Positions 9,616 to 19,988 of a stretch of 64,000 nt of DNA are shown here, one piece after another. Position 1 is the first letter of the stretch; every line of letters begins with the position of its first letter. The notes beneath the pieces were generated by a model. It was not told the origin of the DNA and did no database searches. It saw only the letters and a program-made list of their open reading frames with translations. The DNA comes from Deltaproteobacteria bacterium HGW-Deltaproteobacteria-15 (lineage in GTDB: Bacteria; Desulfobacterota; DSM-4660; Desulfatiglandales; HGW-15), in the NCBI GenBank assembly GCA_002840535.1, contig PHBH01000034.1, forward strand, positions 23,971 to 87,970, written 5' to 3'. The translations under genes were made by a program, and so were the position numbers.

Positions 9616-10692
9616 TCAAAGCAGCTTCTCCCTTTTCCTTCTCTTCAATTCTTCGATGATCTTTCTGATATCCTGTGATCTGTGGAGATCGGCCACCAGC
9701 AGTGCATCCGGGGTGTCCACCACGAGGCAGTCCTTGAGCCCCAGGCAGGCGACCAGCTTGCCTCCTCTCGACGACACATGGCTCCCCTCGCAATCGATGA
9801 GCAGCGAGTCCCCTTCTGAAAAATTGCCTCCCGTGTCATGCTCCGTTTTCTTCAGCTCGTGGAGAGAATCCCAGGAACCTACATCGCTCCAACCGCATTC
9901 GCAAGGAACCACAAGGGAAGCGCACGTGGTCCTTTCCATGATACCATAGTCGAACGAAACGGACTCCAGCCCCGGGTAGACGGCTTCGATCTCCTTTTCA
10001 AATGAGGGTGTGCGGATGCTTTTCTTCAGTCTTTCAAGACCTTGGTGGAGAACCGGGAGGAGATTCTCCATTTCCCGGAGGATGGTCTCGGCAGTGGCGA
10101 CGAAGATCCCCGCATTCCAGAAGTACTCTCCCCCCGCAACATATTGCCTCGCCTTTTCAAGATCCGGCTTCTCCGCGAAAGCGGAGACCCTGTATGCATG
10201 CCCGCCTCGCACGGTAACCTTCTCCCCGGCTCTCCTGATATACCCGTAGCCCGTCTCGGGTCTGGTCGGCACAATGCCGAGGGTAACGATGCCGCCGGAT
10301 TCGGCGAGTGAAGCGGCCTGGTCAACGGCCCTCAGGAACGCGGACCGGTCGGCGATGAAGTGGTCCGCGGGCAGGAAGGCAATGGGACCTTTACAGCCCA
10401 GGTGTTTGGCGTACAAAGCGCCAAGGCCGATGCACGCAGCCGTGTTTCTACCGACAGGCTCTGCAAGGATGTGGACTCCCCGCCCGGCAAAGAGTCTTCC
10501 TGTCTCCTCGAAGTGCTCCCTTGCAATAACCAGAATCAGCTCGTCGTCCCGTGAAAGCGTTCCCACTCTCTGGCATGTTTCCACCACCATGGGGCCCCTG
10601 CCGGTGATATCCAGAAACTGTTTGGGCATCCGCCTGAGGCTTGCGGGCCAGAACCGTGTTCCGGAACCCCCTGCCATGATCACACAAAACAT
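9616..10692 (-). CDS. manC: Mannose-1-phosphate guanylyltransferase
   Basis: Makes GDP-mannose from mannose-1-phosphate and GTP. The 358-residue protein has the nucleotidyltransferase signature MAGGSGTRFWPASLRRMPKQ at the N terminus, FLPADHFI (metal/nucleotide Asp), GYGYIRRG-like and FAEKPDLEKA motifs, and FSEGDSLLIDCEGSHV in the left-handed helix region. It lacks the C-terminal phosphomannose-isomerase domain found in bifunctional enzymes. Directly precedes the phosphomannomutase gene (2-base gap), so the two likely act as a pair. Confidence 0.95.
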   Translation of the reverse strand: MFCVIMAGGSGTRFWPASLRRMPKQFLDITGRGPMVVETCQRVGTLSRDDELILVIAREHFEETGRLFAGRGVHILAEPVGRNTAACIGLGALYAKHLGCKGPIAFLPADHFIADRSAFLRAVDQAASLAESGGIVTLGIVPTRPETGYGYIRRAGEKVTVRGGHAYRVSAFAEKPDLEKARQYVAGGEYFWNAGIFVATAETILREMENLLPVLHQGLERLKKSIRTPSFEKEIEAVYPGLESVSFDYGIMERTTCASLVVPCECGWSDVGSWDSLHELKKTEHDTGGNFSEGDSLLIDCEGSHVSSRGGKLVACLGLKDCLVVDTPDALLVADLHRSQDIRKIIEELKRRKREKLL

Positions 10693-10732
10693 CGTGCAGC
10701 TCCTATTTCCCGGGAATCGTCACGTGCGATAA

Positions 10733-11040
10733 GGTGTCAGGTGTCAGGTTTCAGGTGTCAGGTGTCAGGGTTCGGGGTTTGCTCCTATGTAACTTCAAAA
10801 ACGATGCAAGATACAAGATACAGGATGCAGGATTCAGGATAAAAGATCTTGCTGCACCTCCCTCCTGTTTCCATCGTTCCCACGCTCCAGCGTGGGAACG
10901 ATAGTTAAACGCTTCCCGCTCGATCAATCTTGCCGCATCAGCGGCAAGCGGCCTCGCTGACACCTGACACCTGACACCTGAACACTGACACCTGACACCA
11001 GAACACTGACACCTGACACCTGAACACTGACACCTGCAAT
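10733..11040. repeat. Spacer filled with CAGGTGTCAG-type arrays
   Basis: The 365-base manC-argJ spacer contains a run of GGTGTCAG units (10733-10775) and, about 180 bases on, a longer run of the complementary GACACCTGA units (10958-11040), so the two arrays face each other. Unit spacing is irregular and there are no unique spacers, so this is not CRISPR. No gene is supported here. Confidence 0.75.
10873..10902. repeat. REP-like palindrome (copy 1)
   Basis: A 14-bp perfect inverted repeat, ATCGTTCCCACGCT with AGCGTGGGAACGAT around a 2-base loop. The same core recurs at 12380-12403. Palindromes of this kind are dispersed in many proteobacterial genomes. Confidence 0.8.
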
Positions 11041-11057
11041 AGTCCAAGGGCGGAACA

Positions 11058-12248
11058 CTAGGTCCGGTAATTTGCGTTGATCGACACATACTCGTGCGTG
11101 AGATCGCAGGTGAGGACAAAATCCTCATAGTTTCCCTGGCCGAGCTCGATCACCAGGGAAAACTCCCTTCCTTTCATCTTTTCCTGAGCGAGCCCTTCCG
11201 CCTCAGTCCCTACACCCAGGCCGTTTCGCACGATTGCCACATCATCGATCAGGATCGATATCTTTTCCTCCTCCATACGGACGCCGGCGCGGCCCAGTGC
11301 CGCCATGACCCTGCCCCAGTTCGCGTCCGCCCCATAAAAGGCGGTCTTGACCAGACTGGAATTGGCCACAGTTCTCGCCGCCCTTTCCGCATCAGCGGCG
11401 GTGGCAGCGGACCTGACCACGATCCGGACGAGCTTGGTCGCGCCCTCGCCATCCCTCACAATCATGGCCGAGAGATCACCCATTACGGACTTGAGCGCAC
11501 CCTGGAAAAGATCGAGTTCACTCGAGCTCGGTTCCTTGTTCCCGGCCATGCCGTTTGCCAGGACCAGGACAGTGTCGTTGGTGCTCGTATCTCCATCAAC
11601 GGTGATGCGGTTAAAGGTGGTCTCCACGGCACTCGAGAGGCTTTTCCTCAGATCCCCGGCTCCTATCCGCAGATCCGTCAGAACAAAACAGAGCATTGTC
11701 GCCATCTGAGGCATGATCATGCCCGCGCCCTTCGCGATCCCAAGCACCCGGAAGGGCTTTCCCCCCGCATTCCCCTCAAAAACAGACCTCTTGGGAAAGG
11801 AATCGGTAGTCATCATGGCGTCCACTACGCGGTGAATGGATTGTGCAGAGAGGGATTTCACAAGAGCGGGTATTGATCCGGCGACCGCATCCATATCCAG
11901 CGGCGCTCCGATTACCCCTGTGGATGCCACCAGGACATCTTTGCGGGGAATTTTCAATTCCGTAGCGACCAGTTCAGAGCACCTGCGGGCATCCGCCAAT
12001 CCCTTGCTTCCAGTACAGGCATTTGCATTGCCGGAGTTGACGAGGATAGCCTTCGCCCTGTGGTCCTGCAGATGATCCATGCAGAGGAGCACCGGCGCGG
12101 CCTTCACTTTTCCGGTGGTGAAAACCCCTGCGGCAACACCATCCCCTTCGGAAAAAATCAGCCCGAGATCGACCCCTCCCTTTTTCTTCAGTCCTGAAGC
12201 TACCGCAGAGCCTTTGAAACCCTGAACCCAGCAATCGTGATCTTCCAT
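11058..12248 (-). CDS. argJ: Bifunctional glutamate N-acetyltransferase / N-acetylglutamate synthase
   Basis: ArgJ moves acetyl from N-acetylornithine to glutamate (and may use acetyl-CoA) in cyclic arginine synthesis. The protein is self-cleaved; the site is visible as QMATML, with the Thr as nucleophile (about residue 184 from this start). STGVIG and NDTVLVLANG are further family motifs, and it ends in the typical YVSINANYRT. I chose the ATG at 12248 because AAGGA lies 8 bases upstream; two earlier Met codons have no site at proper distance. 396 residues, normal length. Confidence 0.95.
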   Translation of the reverse strand: MEDHDCWVQGFKGSAVASGLKKKGGVDLGLIFSEGDGVAAGVFTTGKVKAAPVLLCMDHLQDHRAKAILVNSGNANACTGSKGLADARRCSELVATELKIPRKDVLVASTGVIGAPLDMDAVAGSIPALVKSLSAQSIHRVVDAMMTTDSFPKRSVFEGNAGGKPFRVLGIAKGAGMIMPQMATMLCFVLTDLRIGAGDLRKSLSSAVETTFNRITVDGDTSTNDTVLVLANGMAGNKEPSSSELDLFQGALKSVMGDLSAMIVRDGEGATKLVRIVVRSAATAADAERAARTVANSSLVKTAFYGADANWGRVMAALGRAGVRMEEEKISILIDDVAIVRNGLGVGTEAEGLAQEKMKGREFSLVIELGQGNYEDFVLTCDLTHEYVSINANYRT

Positions 12249-12293
12249 CTTTCTCATCCTTTTGCATCTTATCTCTGACCTGAAAAACTTCAT

Positions 12294-12403
12294 TTCAGGT
12301 TTCAGTGTTCAGGTGTCAGGTGTCAGGAAACTGATGAACTACTGTGCTGACACCTGACACCTACAGAGTTCGGTCTCTAGTTCCCACGCACCAGCGTGGG
12401 AAC
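12294..12403. repeat. Repeat spacer between secA and argJ with REP-like palindrome (copy 2)
   Basis: GTTCAGGTGTCAGGTGTCAGG units near 12308 are answered by GCTGACACCTGACACC near 12345, forming an inverted array. At 12380-12403 GTTCCCACGC pairs with GCGTGGGAAC around ACCA, the same palindrome as at 10873. The arrangement duplicates the spacer on the other side of argJ. Confidence 0.75.
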
Positions 12404-12458
12404 GATGATCAAATCGGACCAGCTCTGACCTCAGACCTCGGACCTCTGACCTCTGTCT

Positions 12459-15326
12459 TTATCCCTGCGCTCCGCAGCACTTCTTGTACTTTTTTCCGCT
12501 GCCGCACGGGCAGGGATCGTTGCGGCCGACCTTCTTCCCTTCTCTTTTCACGGTGACGGGTCTCTCCGCCTCATCTCCGTGACTGAAATGCATGGGCTTT
12601 TTCCTTCTGGCAGGGAGAATGTCGGCAGGAGGTTTCTGTTTCATGATCTGGAGACGGGAAAGGGTGGAGAGGATCTCCTCTCTTATCCGGTCCATGAGTT
12701 GTTCGAAAAGAGCGAATCCTTCTTTCTTGTACTCCCTGAGAGGATCCATCTGGCCGTAGCCCCTCAGGCCGATGCCCTCCTTCATGTGCTCCATGTCCTG
12801 GAGATGGGCCACCCACTGGTTGTCTATGATCTGGAGCATGATGAACTTGTGAATGGAGTTGAGCTCTTCCTTGCCAAAGGCCGCGAGCTTCTTCTCCTGG
12901 GCCTCCTGCACCTGTTCCCGGATCATGGTGGCGAGGTCGTCTGCCTTGAGGGAGAAAAAATGGTCCTCCCCCACATCCTCGGGCCCGATCTTCGGCCTGA
13001 ATCCGAACATCCTGGAGAGGGTGTCCTTCAGTCCCTGGATATCCCATTCGCCCGGGTCGGATTTCGGGTCAATATAGCCCTGGACAAGCGAATCCACCTT
13101 CTCGTCAGCCATGGTGCGCAGGATCTCTTCAATCCCCTCGCCGGCAAGGACCTCTTTCCGAAGGGAATAGACGATCTCTCTATGCTTGTTCATGACATCG
13201 TCATATTCCAGCAGGTGTTTCCGGATGTCGAAGTTATGGGCCTCCACCTTTTTCTGGGCATTCTCGATCGCCTTGCTGATGAGGCTATGCTCGATCGGTT
13301 CCCCTTCCTCCATGCCCAGCCTCCCCATGATGGAGGCGATCCTCTCGGATCCGAAGATTCTCAGGAGATCATCTTCCAGGGAGAGGTAAAACCGGGAGGT
13401 GCCCGGGTCTCCCTGCCGGCCGGAACGACCGCGAAGCTGGTTGTCTATGCGGCGGCTCTCATGTCTTTCGGTGCCCAGGATGTGGAGTCCGCCCAGATCC
13501 ACCACGCCCTCCCCGAGAACGATATCCGTGCCGCGGCCGGCCATGTTCGTGGAGATGGTGACCGTCTTTGCCTGTCCGGCCCGGGCGACAATCTCGGCCT
13601 CCTTTTCGTGGTGTTTGGCGTTGAGCACGGAATGGGGAATCCCGGTCCTGGTAAGCATCTTGCTCAGCATTTCCGATTTCTCGATGGTGATGGTGCCCAC
13701 CAGGACCGGCTGTCCCTTCTCATAAAGCTGTCTGATCTCTTCAACCGCGGCCATGAATTTTTCCCGCTCGGTCTTGTAGATCGCATCCGGGAAGTCGCTC
13801 CGAATCATCTTCTTGTTGGTGGGGACCACGATTACTTCCAGCTTGTAGGTGCTTGCGAATTCTGCAGCCTCCGTATCCGCCGTACCTGTCATGCCCCCGA
13901 GCTTCTCGTACATTCGGAAAAAGTTCTGGAAGGTGATGGTGGCAAGGGTCTGGTTTTCTTCGGCCACGCTCACGCCTTCCTTGGCTTCCACCGCCTGATG
14001 CAGCCCGTCGCTCCACCGCCTGCCCGGCATCATTCGGCCGGTGAACTCGTCCACGATCATGACCTGTTCGTCTTTGATCACATAATGGACGTCCTTCTCA
14101 AAGAGCCAGTAAGCCTTGATCAACTGATGTGTGGCGTGAAGCAGTTCGGAGGCGCGCAGATAGTCGGCTTCCAGCTTCCCTATCCGTTCCGTTTTCTCCT
14201 CGTCCGCAAGGTCCGGGTCTTCCCGAATGACGTGGCTTGCATCGTCCAGATCAGGAAGCACGAAATCGCTTGCTCCACCCCCTGCAAGCAGCTTGATACC
14301 TTTTTCGGTCAGCTCAACAGAGTTGCTCCGCTCGTCGATCACGCAGTAGAGGTCCTGATCGATCTCGGGCAGAAGCTTTTGCGCGCTCAGCATGTTCTCA
14401 TAGCGGTCGATCTCTTTCTTCAGGGCCTGGTTATGCGCAAGCACATCGAGGAAAGCGGGATTTTTGGGGTCCCCCCGCTTGACCTTGAGCAGAAGCTCGA
14501 CAGTCTTGTCTCCATCGCCGCTTTCCTCCAGGTTTTTCCTGGCCTCCTGGAGAATGGAGCGGACGATCATCCCTTGCTTCTTCTTCAGGTTGATGACAAG
14601 AGGCTTGACCTCCACGTAGATTTTGTTTTCACTGCGCTCAACCGGGCCGCTGATGATCAGGGGGGTCCTCGCTTCGTCTATCAGAATGCTGTCGACCTCA
14701 TCCACAATGGCGTATTGGAAATCGCGGTGAACCATGTCTGCGAGGTCGAATTTCATATTGTCCCGGAGGTAGTCGAATCCGAACTCGTTATTTGTCCCGT
14801 AAGTGATGTCGCAGCCGTATGCTTCTTTGCGCTGCCGGTCGTCCATGCCGTGCACGATGACACCGACCGTCAGTCCAAGCATATTGTAGATGCTCCCCAT
14901 CCATTCGGCGTCCCTCCTGGCAAGGTAATCGTTGACAGTGACCAGATGGACACCCTTTCCAGTGAGAGCGTTCAGATAAAGGGGGAGGGTCGCGGCAAGG
15001 GTTTTTCCTTCTCCGGTCTTCATCTCCGCGATCTTCCCTTCGTGGAGCACGATGCCTCCAATAAGCTGGACATCGAAATGGCGCATTCCCAAGGTTCTGA
15101 CGGAAGCTTCGCGAACCGCTGCAAATGCCTCGGGAAGCAGGTCATCCAGGGACTCTCCTGCGGAGAGCCTCGCTTTGAACTCATCGGTTTTTGCACGCAG
15201 CTCAGTGTCGGACAGCGTTTTGAAAGCGGGTTCCAGCCGGTTGATCTCTTCGACCAGCGGGTTCATTCTCTTAAGTTCCCTGTCGTTTCTGCTTCCGACG
15301 ATGCTTTTGAGTAATTTTCCGATCAT
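12459..15326 (-). CDS. secA: Preprotein translocase ATPase SecA
   Basis: Motor ATPase that pushes preproteins through SecYEG. The 955-residue protein is full length: [11 protein letters not shown]alker [21 protein letters not shown]-type motif, preprotein cross-linking and helical scaffold regions, [10 protein letters not shown] motif and [13 protein letters not shown] arginine-finger region. It ends in the zinc-binding SEC-C motif [16 protein letters not shown] (SecB/ribosome contact). An insertion of about 50-80 residues relative to the E. coli protein lies in the nucleotide-binding domain around residues 230-330. Preceded by the M23 peptidase gene, a common arrangement. Confidence 0.98.
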   Translation of the reverse strand: MIGKLLKSIVGSRNDRELKRMNPLVEEINRLEPAFKTLSDTELRAKTDEFKARLSAGESLDDLLPEAFAAVREASVRTLGMRHFDVQLIGGIVLHEGKIAEMKTGEGKTLAATLPLYLNALTGKGVHLVTVNDYLARRDAEWMGSIYNMLGLTVGVIVHGMDDRQRKEAYGCDITYGTNNEFGFDYLRDNMKFDLADMVHRDFQYAIVDEVDSILIDEARTPLIISGPVERSENKIYVEVKPLVINLKKKQGMIVRSILQEARKNLEESGDGDKTVELLLKVKRGDPKNPAFLDVLAHNQALKKEIDRYENMLSAQKLLPEIDQDLYCVIDERSNSVELTEKGIKLLAGGGASDFVLPDLDDASHVIREDPDLADEEKTERIGKLEADYLRASELLHATHQLIKAYWLFEKDVHYVIKDEQVMIVDEFTGRMMPGRRWSDGLHQAVEAKEGVSVAEENQTLATITFQNFFRMYEKLGGMTGTADTEAAEFASTYKLEVIVVPTNKKMIRSDFPDAIYKTEREKFMAAVEEIRQLYEKGQPVLVGTITIEKSEMLSKMLTRTGIPHSVLNAKHHEKEAEIVARAGQAKTVTISTNMAGRGTDIVLGEGVVDLGGLHILGTERHESRRIDNQLRGRSGRQGDPGTSRFYLSLEDDLLRIFGSERIASIMGRLGMEEGEPIEHSLISKAIENAQKKVEAHNFDIRKHLLEYDDVMNKHREIVYSLRKEVLAGEGIEEILRTMADEKVDSLVQGYIDPKSDPGEWDIQGLKDTLSRMFGFRPKIGPEDVGEDHFFSLKADDLATMIREQVQEAQEKKLAAFGKEELNSIHKFIMLQIIDNQWVAHLQDMEHMKEGIGLRGYGQMDPLREYKKEGFALFEQLMDRIREEILSTLSRLQIMKQKPPADILPARRKKPMHFSHGDEAERPVTVKREGKKVGRNDPCPCGSGKKYKKCCGAQG

Positions 15327-15527
15327 AAAGACTCTTCCCCTGGGACAAGCTCTGGAGCTTCAGCCAATCTGCTGACAGCCGCATTCCTTCGCGCTCCTCA
15401 TGTCCAAATCCGTCATTCTTCACCACGGATGACATGAAGAAACACATAAGTATACACCGATTGGCCGGTGAATTGAATCCCAAACTGATAAGGGTTGCCG
15501 GTGAGTGCGGGTAACTGATTTCTAGGG

Positions 15528-16436
15528 CTAATTGAGGATATAGCGGTGGGGATTCACGGGCAAGCCGTTCAGGCTGATCTCATAGTGGAGATGGGGCCCT
15601 GTGGAACGGCCGGTGCTTCCTACTAACGCAATCTCCTGCCCCCTCTTGACGCGCTGCCCGGTTTTGACAAGAAACTTGGAGACGTGGGCATAGGTGGTTT
15701 TGAAACCGTGACCATGCGAGATGCGGACGACTTTTCCATAGCCGTAGTCCGTACCCGTTTCCACAACCACCCCGTCCGCCGAGGCGACTATAGGCGAGTG
15801 CAATTTTGCGGAGATGTCCATTCCCGAGTGGAATTCCTTCTCATTCGTGAATGGCGAGATGCGGTTTCCGAAACTTGAGCTGATCCAGCCTCTCGCAGGC
15901 CGGATCGAAGGGGTGCATGCCAGGATGGACTTCTGGGTCTCGAGTAAACTGGAGAGTTCCAGCTTGTCGGTTTTCTGAAGAGAGATTTCGCTCCGGACGT
16001 CGCTGAGGGTCTCATGCATCAGGCGGATGAGACGGCGCTGACCCTTTTCGCCCTGGGGTTCCTGATCAAGTGACAGAGGCCCGGAGCCGCCGATACCAAG
16101 AAACTGCGTCCGGTCTTCCTTGGACTCCAGGTTGACCATGGCCCTCAATTTATTGTCGAGCTTCTTCAAATCCTCAAGCGACTTGCCGATGGATTCGATC
16201 TCATGTGCCAGAGCGACCAGTTGCTCTTTCTGCTGGGTGTTTTCCTTGTGCAGATGCGCGAACCTGGGGATCTCTTTCTTGACTGCGATATAGTCGAGGA
16301 TGATTGCTGCAAGGAGGAGTGCGCCTGAGAAAACAAAGAGAGGAACGAGCACGAAAAAGACCCTGGAGATCTCGATCTGTCTGACCCTTTTTGCCCCCTG
16401 GGGCATCAGCAGAACTGTAACCTTTTTTTTCGCCAA
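15528..16436 (-). CDS. Membrane-anchored M23-family peptidoglycan endopeptidase
   Basis: 302 residues: short cytoplasmic N terminus, one transmembrane helix (about residues 25-48), a coiled-coil stretch (about 60-115), and a C-terminal LytM/M23 domain. Metal ligands are visible in HSGMD and HLHYE, with TTYAHVSKF between them, so the zinc site appears complete and it may be an active DD-endopeptidase or an amidase activator. The start is TTG with a weak AGAGAA site. It lies between uvrC and secA on the same strand. Confidence 0.9.
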   Translation of the reverse strand: MAKKKVTVLLMPQGAKRVRQIEISRVFFVLVPLFVFSGALLLAAIILDYIAVKKEIPRFAHLHKENTQQKEQLVALAHEIESIGKSLEDLKKLDNKLRAMVNLESKEDRTQFLGIGGSGPLSLDQEPQGEKGQRRLIRLMHETLSDVRSEISLQKTDKLELSSLLETQKSILACTPSIRPARGWISSSFGNRISPFTNEKEFHSGMDISAKLHSPIVASADGVVVETGTDYGYGKVVRISHGHGFKTTYAHVSKFLVKTGQRVKRGQEIALVGSTGRSTGPHLHYEISLNGLPVNPHRYILN

Positions 16437-16498
16437 AATTTCTCTTTTGGGTTAAGGTTCACAGGGATCGTCAGGCCTTCAAATGTGCCGCTCTCTTA

Positions 16499-18355
16499 TC
16501 ACGGCTCCTTCGGCCCTGTCAATCCATAATCGGCGGATGCTGAAAAAAACTTAACGATATCTCCGGCGAGAGCATGCCCGATCCCCCGGATACTTTCCAG
16601 GTCCTCTGCTGTGGCGCAGGCGATGGCATAAATATCGCCGAAGTGGCGCAGCAACAACCTCTTTCGGCTTGGTCCAAGACCTGGAATTTGATCCAGGTCG
16701 GAAACGGTAAGCCCCTTTCCTCGAAGTTTCCGATGATGAAGTACGGCCCTGCGATGCGCCTCGTCCCTGACACGCATGAGGAAGAGGAGAACAGGGTCAT
16801 TCTCCTTCAGGTTGACCGGATTCTTTCGTCCGGGAATATAAATCCTGTCGCCACCGGACTCATCATGCTCCTTGGCAATGGATACCACCTCGGTTCTGTC
16901 CGACATGCCGGTCTCATCTACCACTCTTTTCACTGTCTGGAGATGGCCTCTGCCTCCATCCACCAGGAAGAGATCCGGTGGGTCGCCCTTTCGGATACGC
17001 CGGGAGACCATCTCCGCCATCATACCGTAGTCGTCGATTCCTTCCACCCCTGCGATCCTGTAACTCCTGTATCCGGCCTTGTGAGGGAGTCCGTCCACGA
17101 AAGAAACCAGGGCTCCAACGGCCTTTTCGCCCTGGATATTGGAAATGTCCAATCCTTCCACCTTGCGGGGGAGCCTTTGGAGTTGAAGCATGACCTTTAT
17201 CCTCTCCAGAAGCTCTTCTCCCTCCTTGGCCGCGGCCCTGGAGAGGAGATCCGCCGCATTGGTGACGGCCAGCTCCACAAGGTGTTTCTTGTCCCCTTGG
17301 CGTGGGTGCTCGATCAACACACGTCGACCTGCCAGGTCGGAAAGCCACGTGGAAATTGCGGGCATGTCCTCGACCCGCTCAGAGGCAAGGATGCGGGTGG
17401 GGATGAAGGGAGACTGATGGTAGTACTGCTTCAGAAAGGCCTCCATGACTTCCTGAGAGGAGCCGTCCCGGTTGTGAATACGGAACTCTCGGGAATCGGA
17501 GAGCCTGCCCCTGCGAACGAAAAGGACAACCAGTTGAAACGTGGATTCTTTCCGCGCCAGTCCGATCACATCCCTGTCTTCCATTCGGGGTGAAACCACG
17601 TGCTGGTGCTCGATGACCTTCTCCACGGACTTTATCTGATCTCTGATGCGGGCGGCCTCCTCGAAACGCATTTCCTCCGACGCCTTATTCATCTTTTCCT
17701 TGAGATCCCCGAGCAGCTCCCTGTTGCGTCCTTCCAGAAAAAGAATCACCTCTTTGACCACTTCCCTGTACCCGGTCTCAGGCACCGAGTGAGAACATAG
17801 CCCGAAGCATCTGTGGAGCTGGTAATTGATGCAGGGTCTCTTGCGGCGGTCAGGCTCCGCGCCCCTGCATTTTCGGAGTTGAAAAGTTCGCTCGATCAGC
17901 TTCAGCGTGTTCCGAATCGACTGGGCGGATGAAAAAGGGCCAAAATACCTAGCCCCATCCTTTCTGATCCTTCGCACGAGTGTGAGATTCGGGTAGGCTT
18001 GCCTGGTATCCAGTCGGAGGGAGAGATACTGCTTGTCGTCTCGCAGAATGATATTGTAGCGCGGCATCCATTTCTTGACGAGGTTATCCTCCAGGATGAA
18101 TGCCTCTTTCTCAGTGGCTGTGAGGATGTAGTCCAGGTTTCTCGCCCGCTCCATCATCATGGCCGTCTTCTGAGGGACATCTCCGGAGGTTTTGAAATAG
18201 GAGAGGACCCGCTTTTTCAGGTTCTTGGCCTTCCCCACGTAGATGATCTGACCTCCGGCATCCTTGAAAAGGTAGACCCCCGGTCCTTCGGGCAGGGTTT
18301 TCCGAAGTGCATCCGGATTGAGTTCAACTCGTGTGGATGTTTCATCATGAATCAT
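16499..18355 (-). CDS. uvrC: UvrABC system protein C
   Basis: Dual-incision nuclease of nucleotide excision repair. Domains in order: GIY-YIG nuclease (GPGVYLFKDAGGQIIYVGKA, about residues 26-105), UVR helix pair contacting UvrB (about 205-240), RNase H-like nuclease with GLDISNIQG and FLVDGGRGHL, and tandem helix-hairpin-helix at the C terminus (DLDQIPGLGPSRK). I start at the ATG at 18355, 9 bases after AAGGA; the frame also allows an ATG six codons earlier. 618 residues, normal. Confidence 0.96.
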   Translation of the reverse strand: MIHDETSTRVELNPDALRKTLPEGPGVYLFKDAGGQIIYVGKAKNLKKRVLSYFKTSGDVPQKTAMMMERARNLDYILTATEKEAFILEDNLVKKWMPRYNIILRDDKQYLSLRLDTRQAYPNLTLVRRIRKDGARYFGPFSSAQSIRNTLKLIERTFQLRKCRGAEPDRRKRPCINYQLHRCFGLCSHSVPETGYREVVKEVILFLEGRNRELLGDLKEKMNKASEEMRFEEAARIRDQIKSVEKVIEHQHVVSPRMEDRDVIGLARKESTFQLVVLFVRRGRLSDSREFRIHNRDGSSQEVMEAFLKQYYHQSPFIPTRILASERVEDMPAISTWLSDLAGRRVLIEHPRQGDKKHLVELAVTNAADLLSRAAAKEGEELLERIKVMLQLQRLPRKVEGLDISNIQGEKAVGALVSFVDGLPHKAGYRSYRIAGVEGIDDYGMMAEMVSRRIRKGDPPDLFLVDGGRGHLQTVKRVVDETGMSDRTEVVSIAKEHDESGGDRIYIPGRKNPVNLKENDPVLLFLMRVRDEAHRRAVLHHRKLRGKGLTVSDLDQIPGLGPSRKRLLLRHFGDIYAIACATAEDLESIRGIGHALAGDIVKFFSASADYGLTGPKEP

Positions 18356-18470
18356 GGAGTGAAATCCTTGCACATCATCAAGCTAAGTGATAGGAAAGAC
18401 TGGGTCAAGAGGATTGTGGCGCGCACACGTCGCGCAGGCGGGTGCATGCGGGCTGCGGGAAAGAGAGCAA

Positions 18471-19874
18471 GTGAATCAGGACATAAAAATCCTTGTTATC
18501 GATGGAGAATCCCTCGATCCCAGCGGGAAGGAGGAGAGGCAACTCAAAGAGATGGGCTACGCCCGCACGCGGACGATAGGTCCGGACAAGTCTCTCCTCG
18601 AACTCGAGTCGCTGTCCCCGGATGTAACGATCATGGGTTCTTTTCTCAGCCCTGAGCAGCGCTATGAATTCCTCCGCAGGCTGAAGATCGTCGACATCCT
18701 GGCGCCTGTCCTGGTTCTACCCGGCCCCGACACCCGGCAGGAAGAGGATTTCCCGACCGGATTCCACGGGATCTTCCGTTTCAGCCTCGATGCCGACAGA
18801 CTTGAGATTTCAACCCGAATCGACGAGTCCCTGAAAAGCAGAAGTGACTGCGCGGTACTGCCCGATCTTCCGGTTCTCGTAGGGCGGACCCCTCAGATCC
18901 ACACGATACGCGATCGAATCCACAGGGTCTCGGACAAGGATGTCACGGTATTGATCGAGGGGGAGACCGGCACCGGAAAAGAGATTGTCGCTCGTTCCAT
19001 TCATTATTTCTCCCTGAGAAGAAAAGGGCCGTTGATCAAGATCAGCTGCGGGAACCTGCCTGATCAACTGCTGGAGAGCGAGGTTTTCGGGTACCAGAAA
19101 GGGGCATTCACTGATGCCCGTAGAAACAAGCCCGGCAGGCTGGAGCTCGCAGACAACGGCACGCTGTTCCTGGATGAAGTGGGGGACCTTTCGCTCTTTC
19201 TTCAGGTCAAGTTTCTTCAGATTTTTGAGGACAGGGCTTTTTCCAGGTTGGGCGCCGTTGATGAGAAGATGATTGATGCAAGAGTTGTCGCCGCCACAAA
19301 TTTCGATCTGGCAAAAAGGGTGAAAGAAGGTGAGTTCAGGCGCGACCTTTTCTACCGCTTGAATGTGGTCCACATCAGGACCCCTCCCCTGAGAGAGAGG
19401 AAGGAAGATATCCCCCTGCTTGCCGAGTATTTTCTGAGAAGGTACTGTTCGCTCATCAAAAAAGAACCTGTGGAGCTTCCGGCCGACACCCTTGAGCGAT
19501 TCCATTCCTACCACTGGCCCGGGAATGTGAGAGAACTCGAGAATATGGTGAAAAGGGCAATCGTGCTGCGCAGCTGGGATTTTGTCGAGCGGGAGATGCT
19601 TTCCGGAGAGAAGAGGGCGGCAGCGGGAAACGGTTCTCCTTCTCCGGATTCCGGATGTACCCCGGACCTCGGAGGGCTCACCCGGCATCTGGGGGACGAA
19701 AACCCTTCGCTCAGGGAAATTACGCGCGCCTATGTTTCAGAAATCGAGAGAAAGGCAATTCTCGATGCCCTCGATGCGGTACGGTGGAACCGGAAGAGAG
19801 CCGCCGGCCTTCTGGGGATCAGCTACAAGACCGTGTGCAACAGGATCAAGGATCTGGGTATCCGGGCCGTATAG
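18471..19874 (+). CDS. Sigma-54-dependent activator with degenerate receiver domain
   Basis: A GTG start after GGGAAAGAGAG gives 467 residues. The N-terminal 120 residues resemble a response-regulator receiver (IKILVIDGES, then PDVTIMGSF), but the usual phospho-acceptor Asp is replaced (IMGS), so phosphorylation is unlikely. Then comes an AAA+ sigma-54 domain with GETGTGKE Walker A (about 163-170), TLFLDEVGD Walker B, and LREREDI-type sensor. The sigma-54 contact loop reads GAFTDA, not GAFTGA, a variant seen in other activators. A Fis-type helix-turn-helix ends it. A second activator follows 114 bases on, then an outer-membrane protein and an epimerase, so cell-surface control is plausible but unproven. 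Confidence 0.88.
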   Translation: MNQDIKILVIDGESLDPSGKEERQLKEMGYARTRTIGPDKSLLELESLSPDVTIMGSFLSPEQRYEFLRRLKIVDILAPVLVLPGPDTRQEEDFPTGFHGIFRFSLDADRLEISTRIDESLKSRSDCAVLPDLPVLVGRTPQIHTIRDRIHRVSDKDVTVLIEGETGTGKEIVARSIHYFSLRRKGPLIKISCGNLPDQLLESEVFGYQKGAFTDARRNKPGRLELADNGTLFLDEVGDLSLFLQVKFLQIFEDRAFSRLGAVDEKMIDARVVAATNFDLAKRVKEGEFRRDLFYRLNVVHIRTPPLRERKEDIPLLAEYFLRRYCSLIKKEPVELPADTLERFHSYHWPGNVRELENMVKRAIVLRSWDFVEREMLSGEKRAAAGNGSPSPDSGCTPDLGGLTRHLGDENPSLREITRAYVSEIERKAILDALDAVRWNRKRAAGLLGISYKTVCNRIKDLGIRAV

Positions 19875-19988
19875 GCCGCCCGGTGTGAAGTTCCATCTCA
19901 CTTTGGTCATCTCCCAAATTGACAGAATTATTCATAGGTTGCCCCTCACTACGTTGACAATCCGGCTACAGTATGCCAGAAATGCCGA

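Noticed and set aside
10958..11040. CRISPR-like tandem repeats
   Set aside because: Unit length and spacing are irregular, there are no unique spacers, and no cas genes are present.
12579..15314. A 911-codon open frame on the plus strand opposite secA
   Set aside because: It is the antisense shadow of secA, in a GC-rich frame; no ribosome site or motif. Similar long antisense frames lie opposite pgm/manC (8084-9949) and spoVR (42151-43743).
19875..19988. Sigma-54 promoter before the second activator
   Set aside because: No GG-N10-GC pair with the right surroundings was found.
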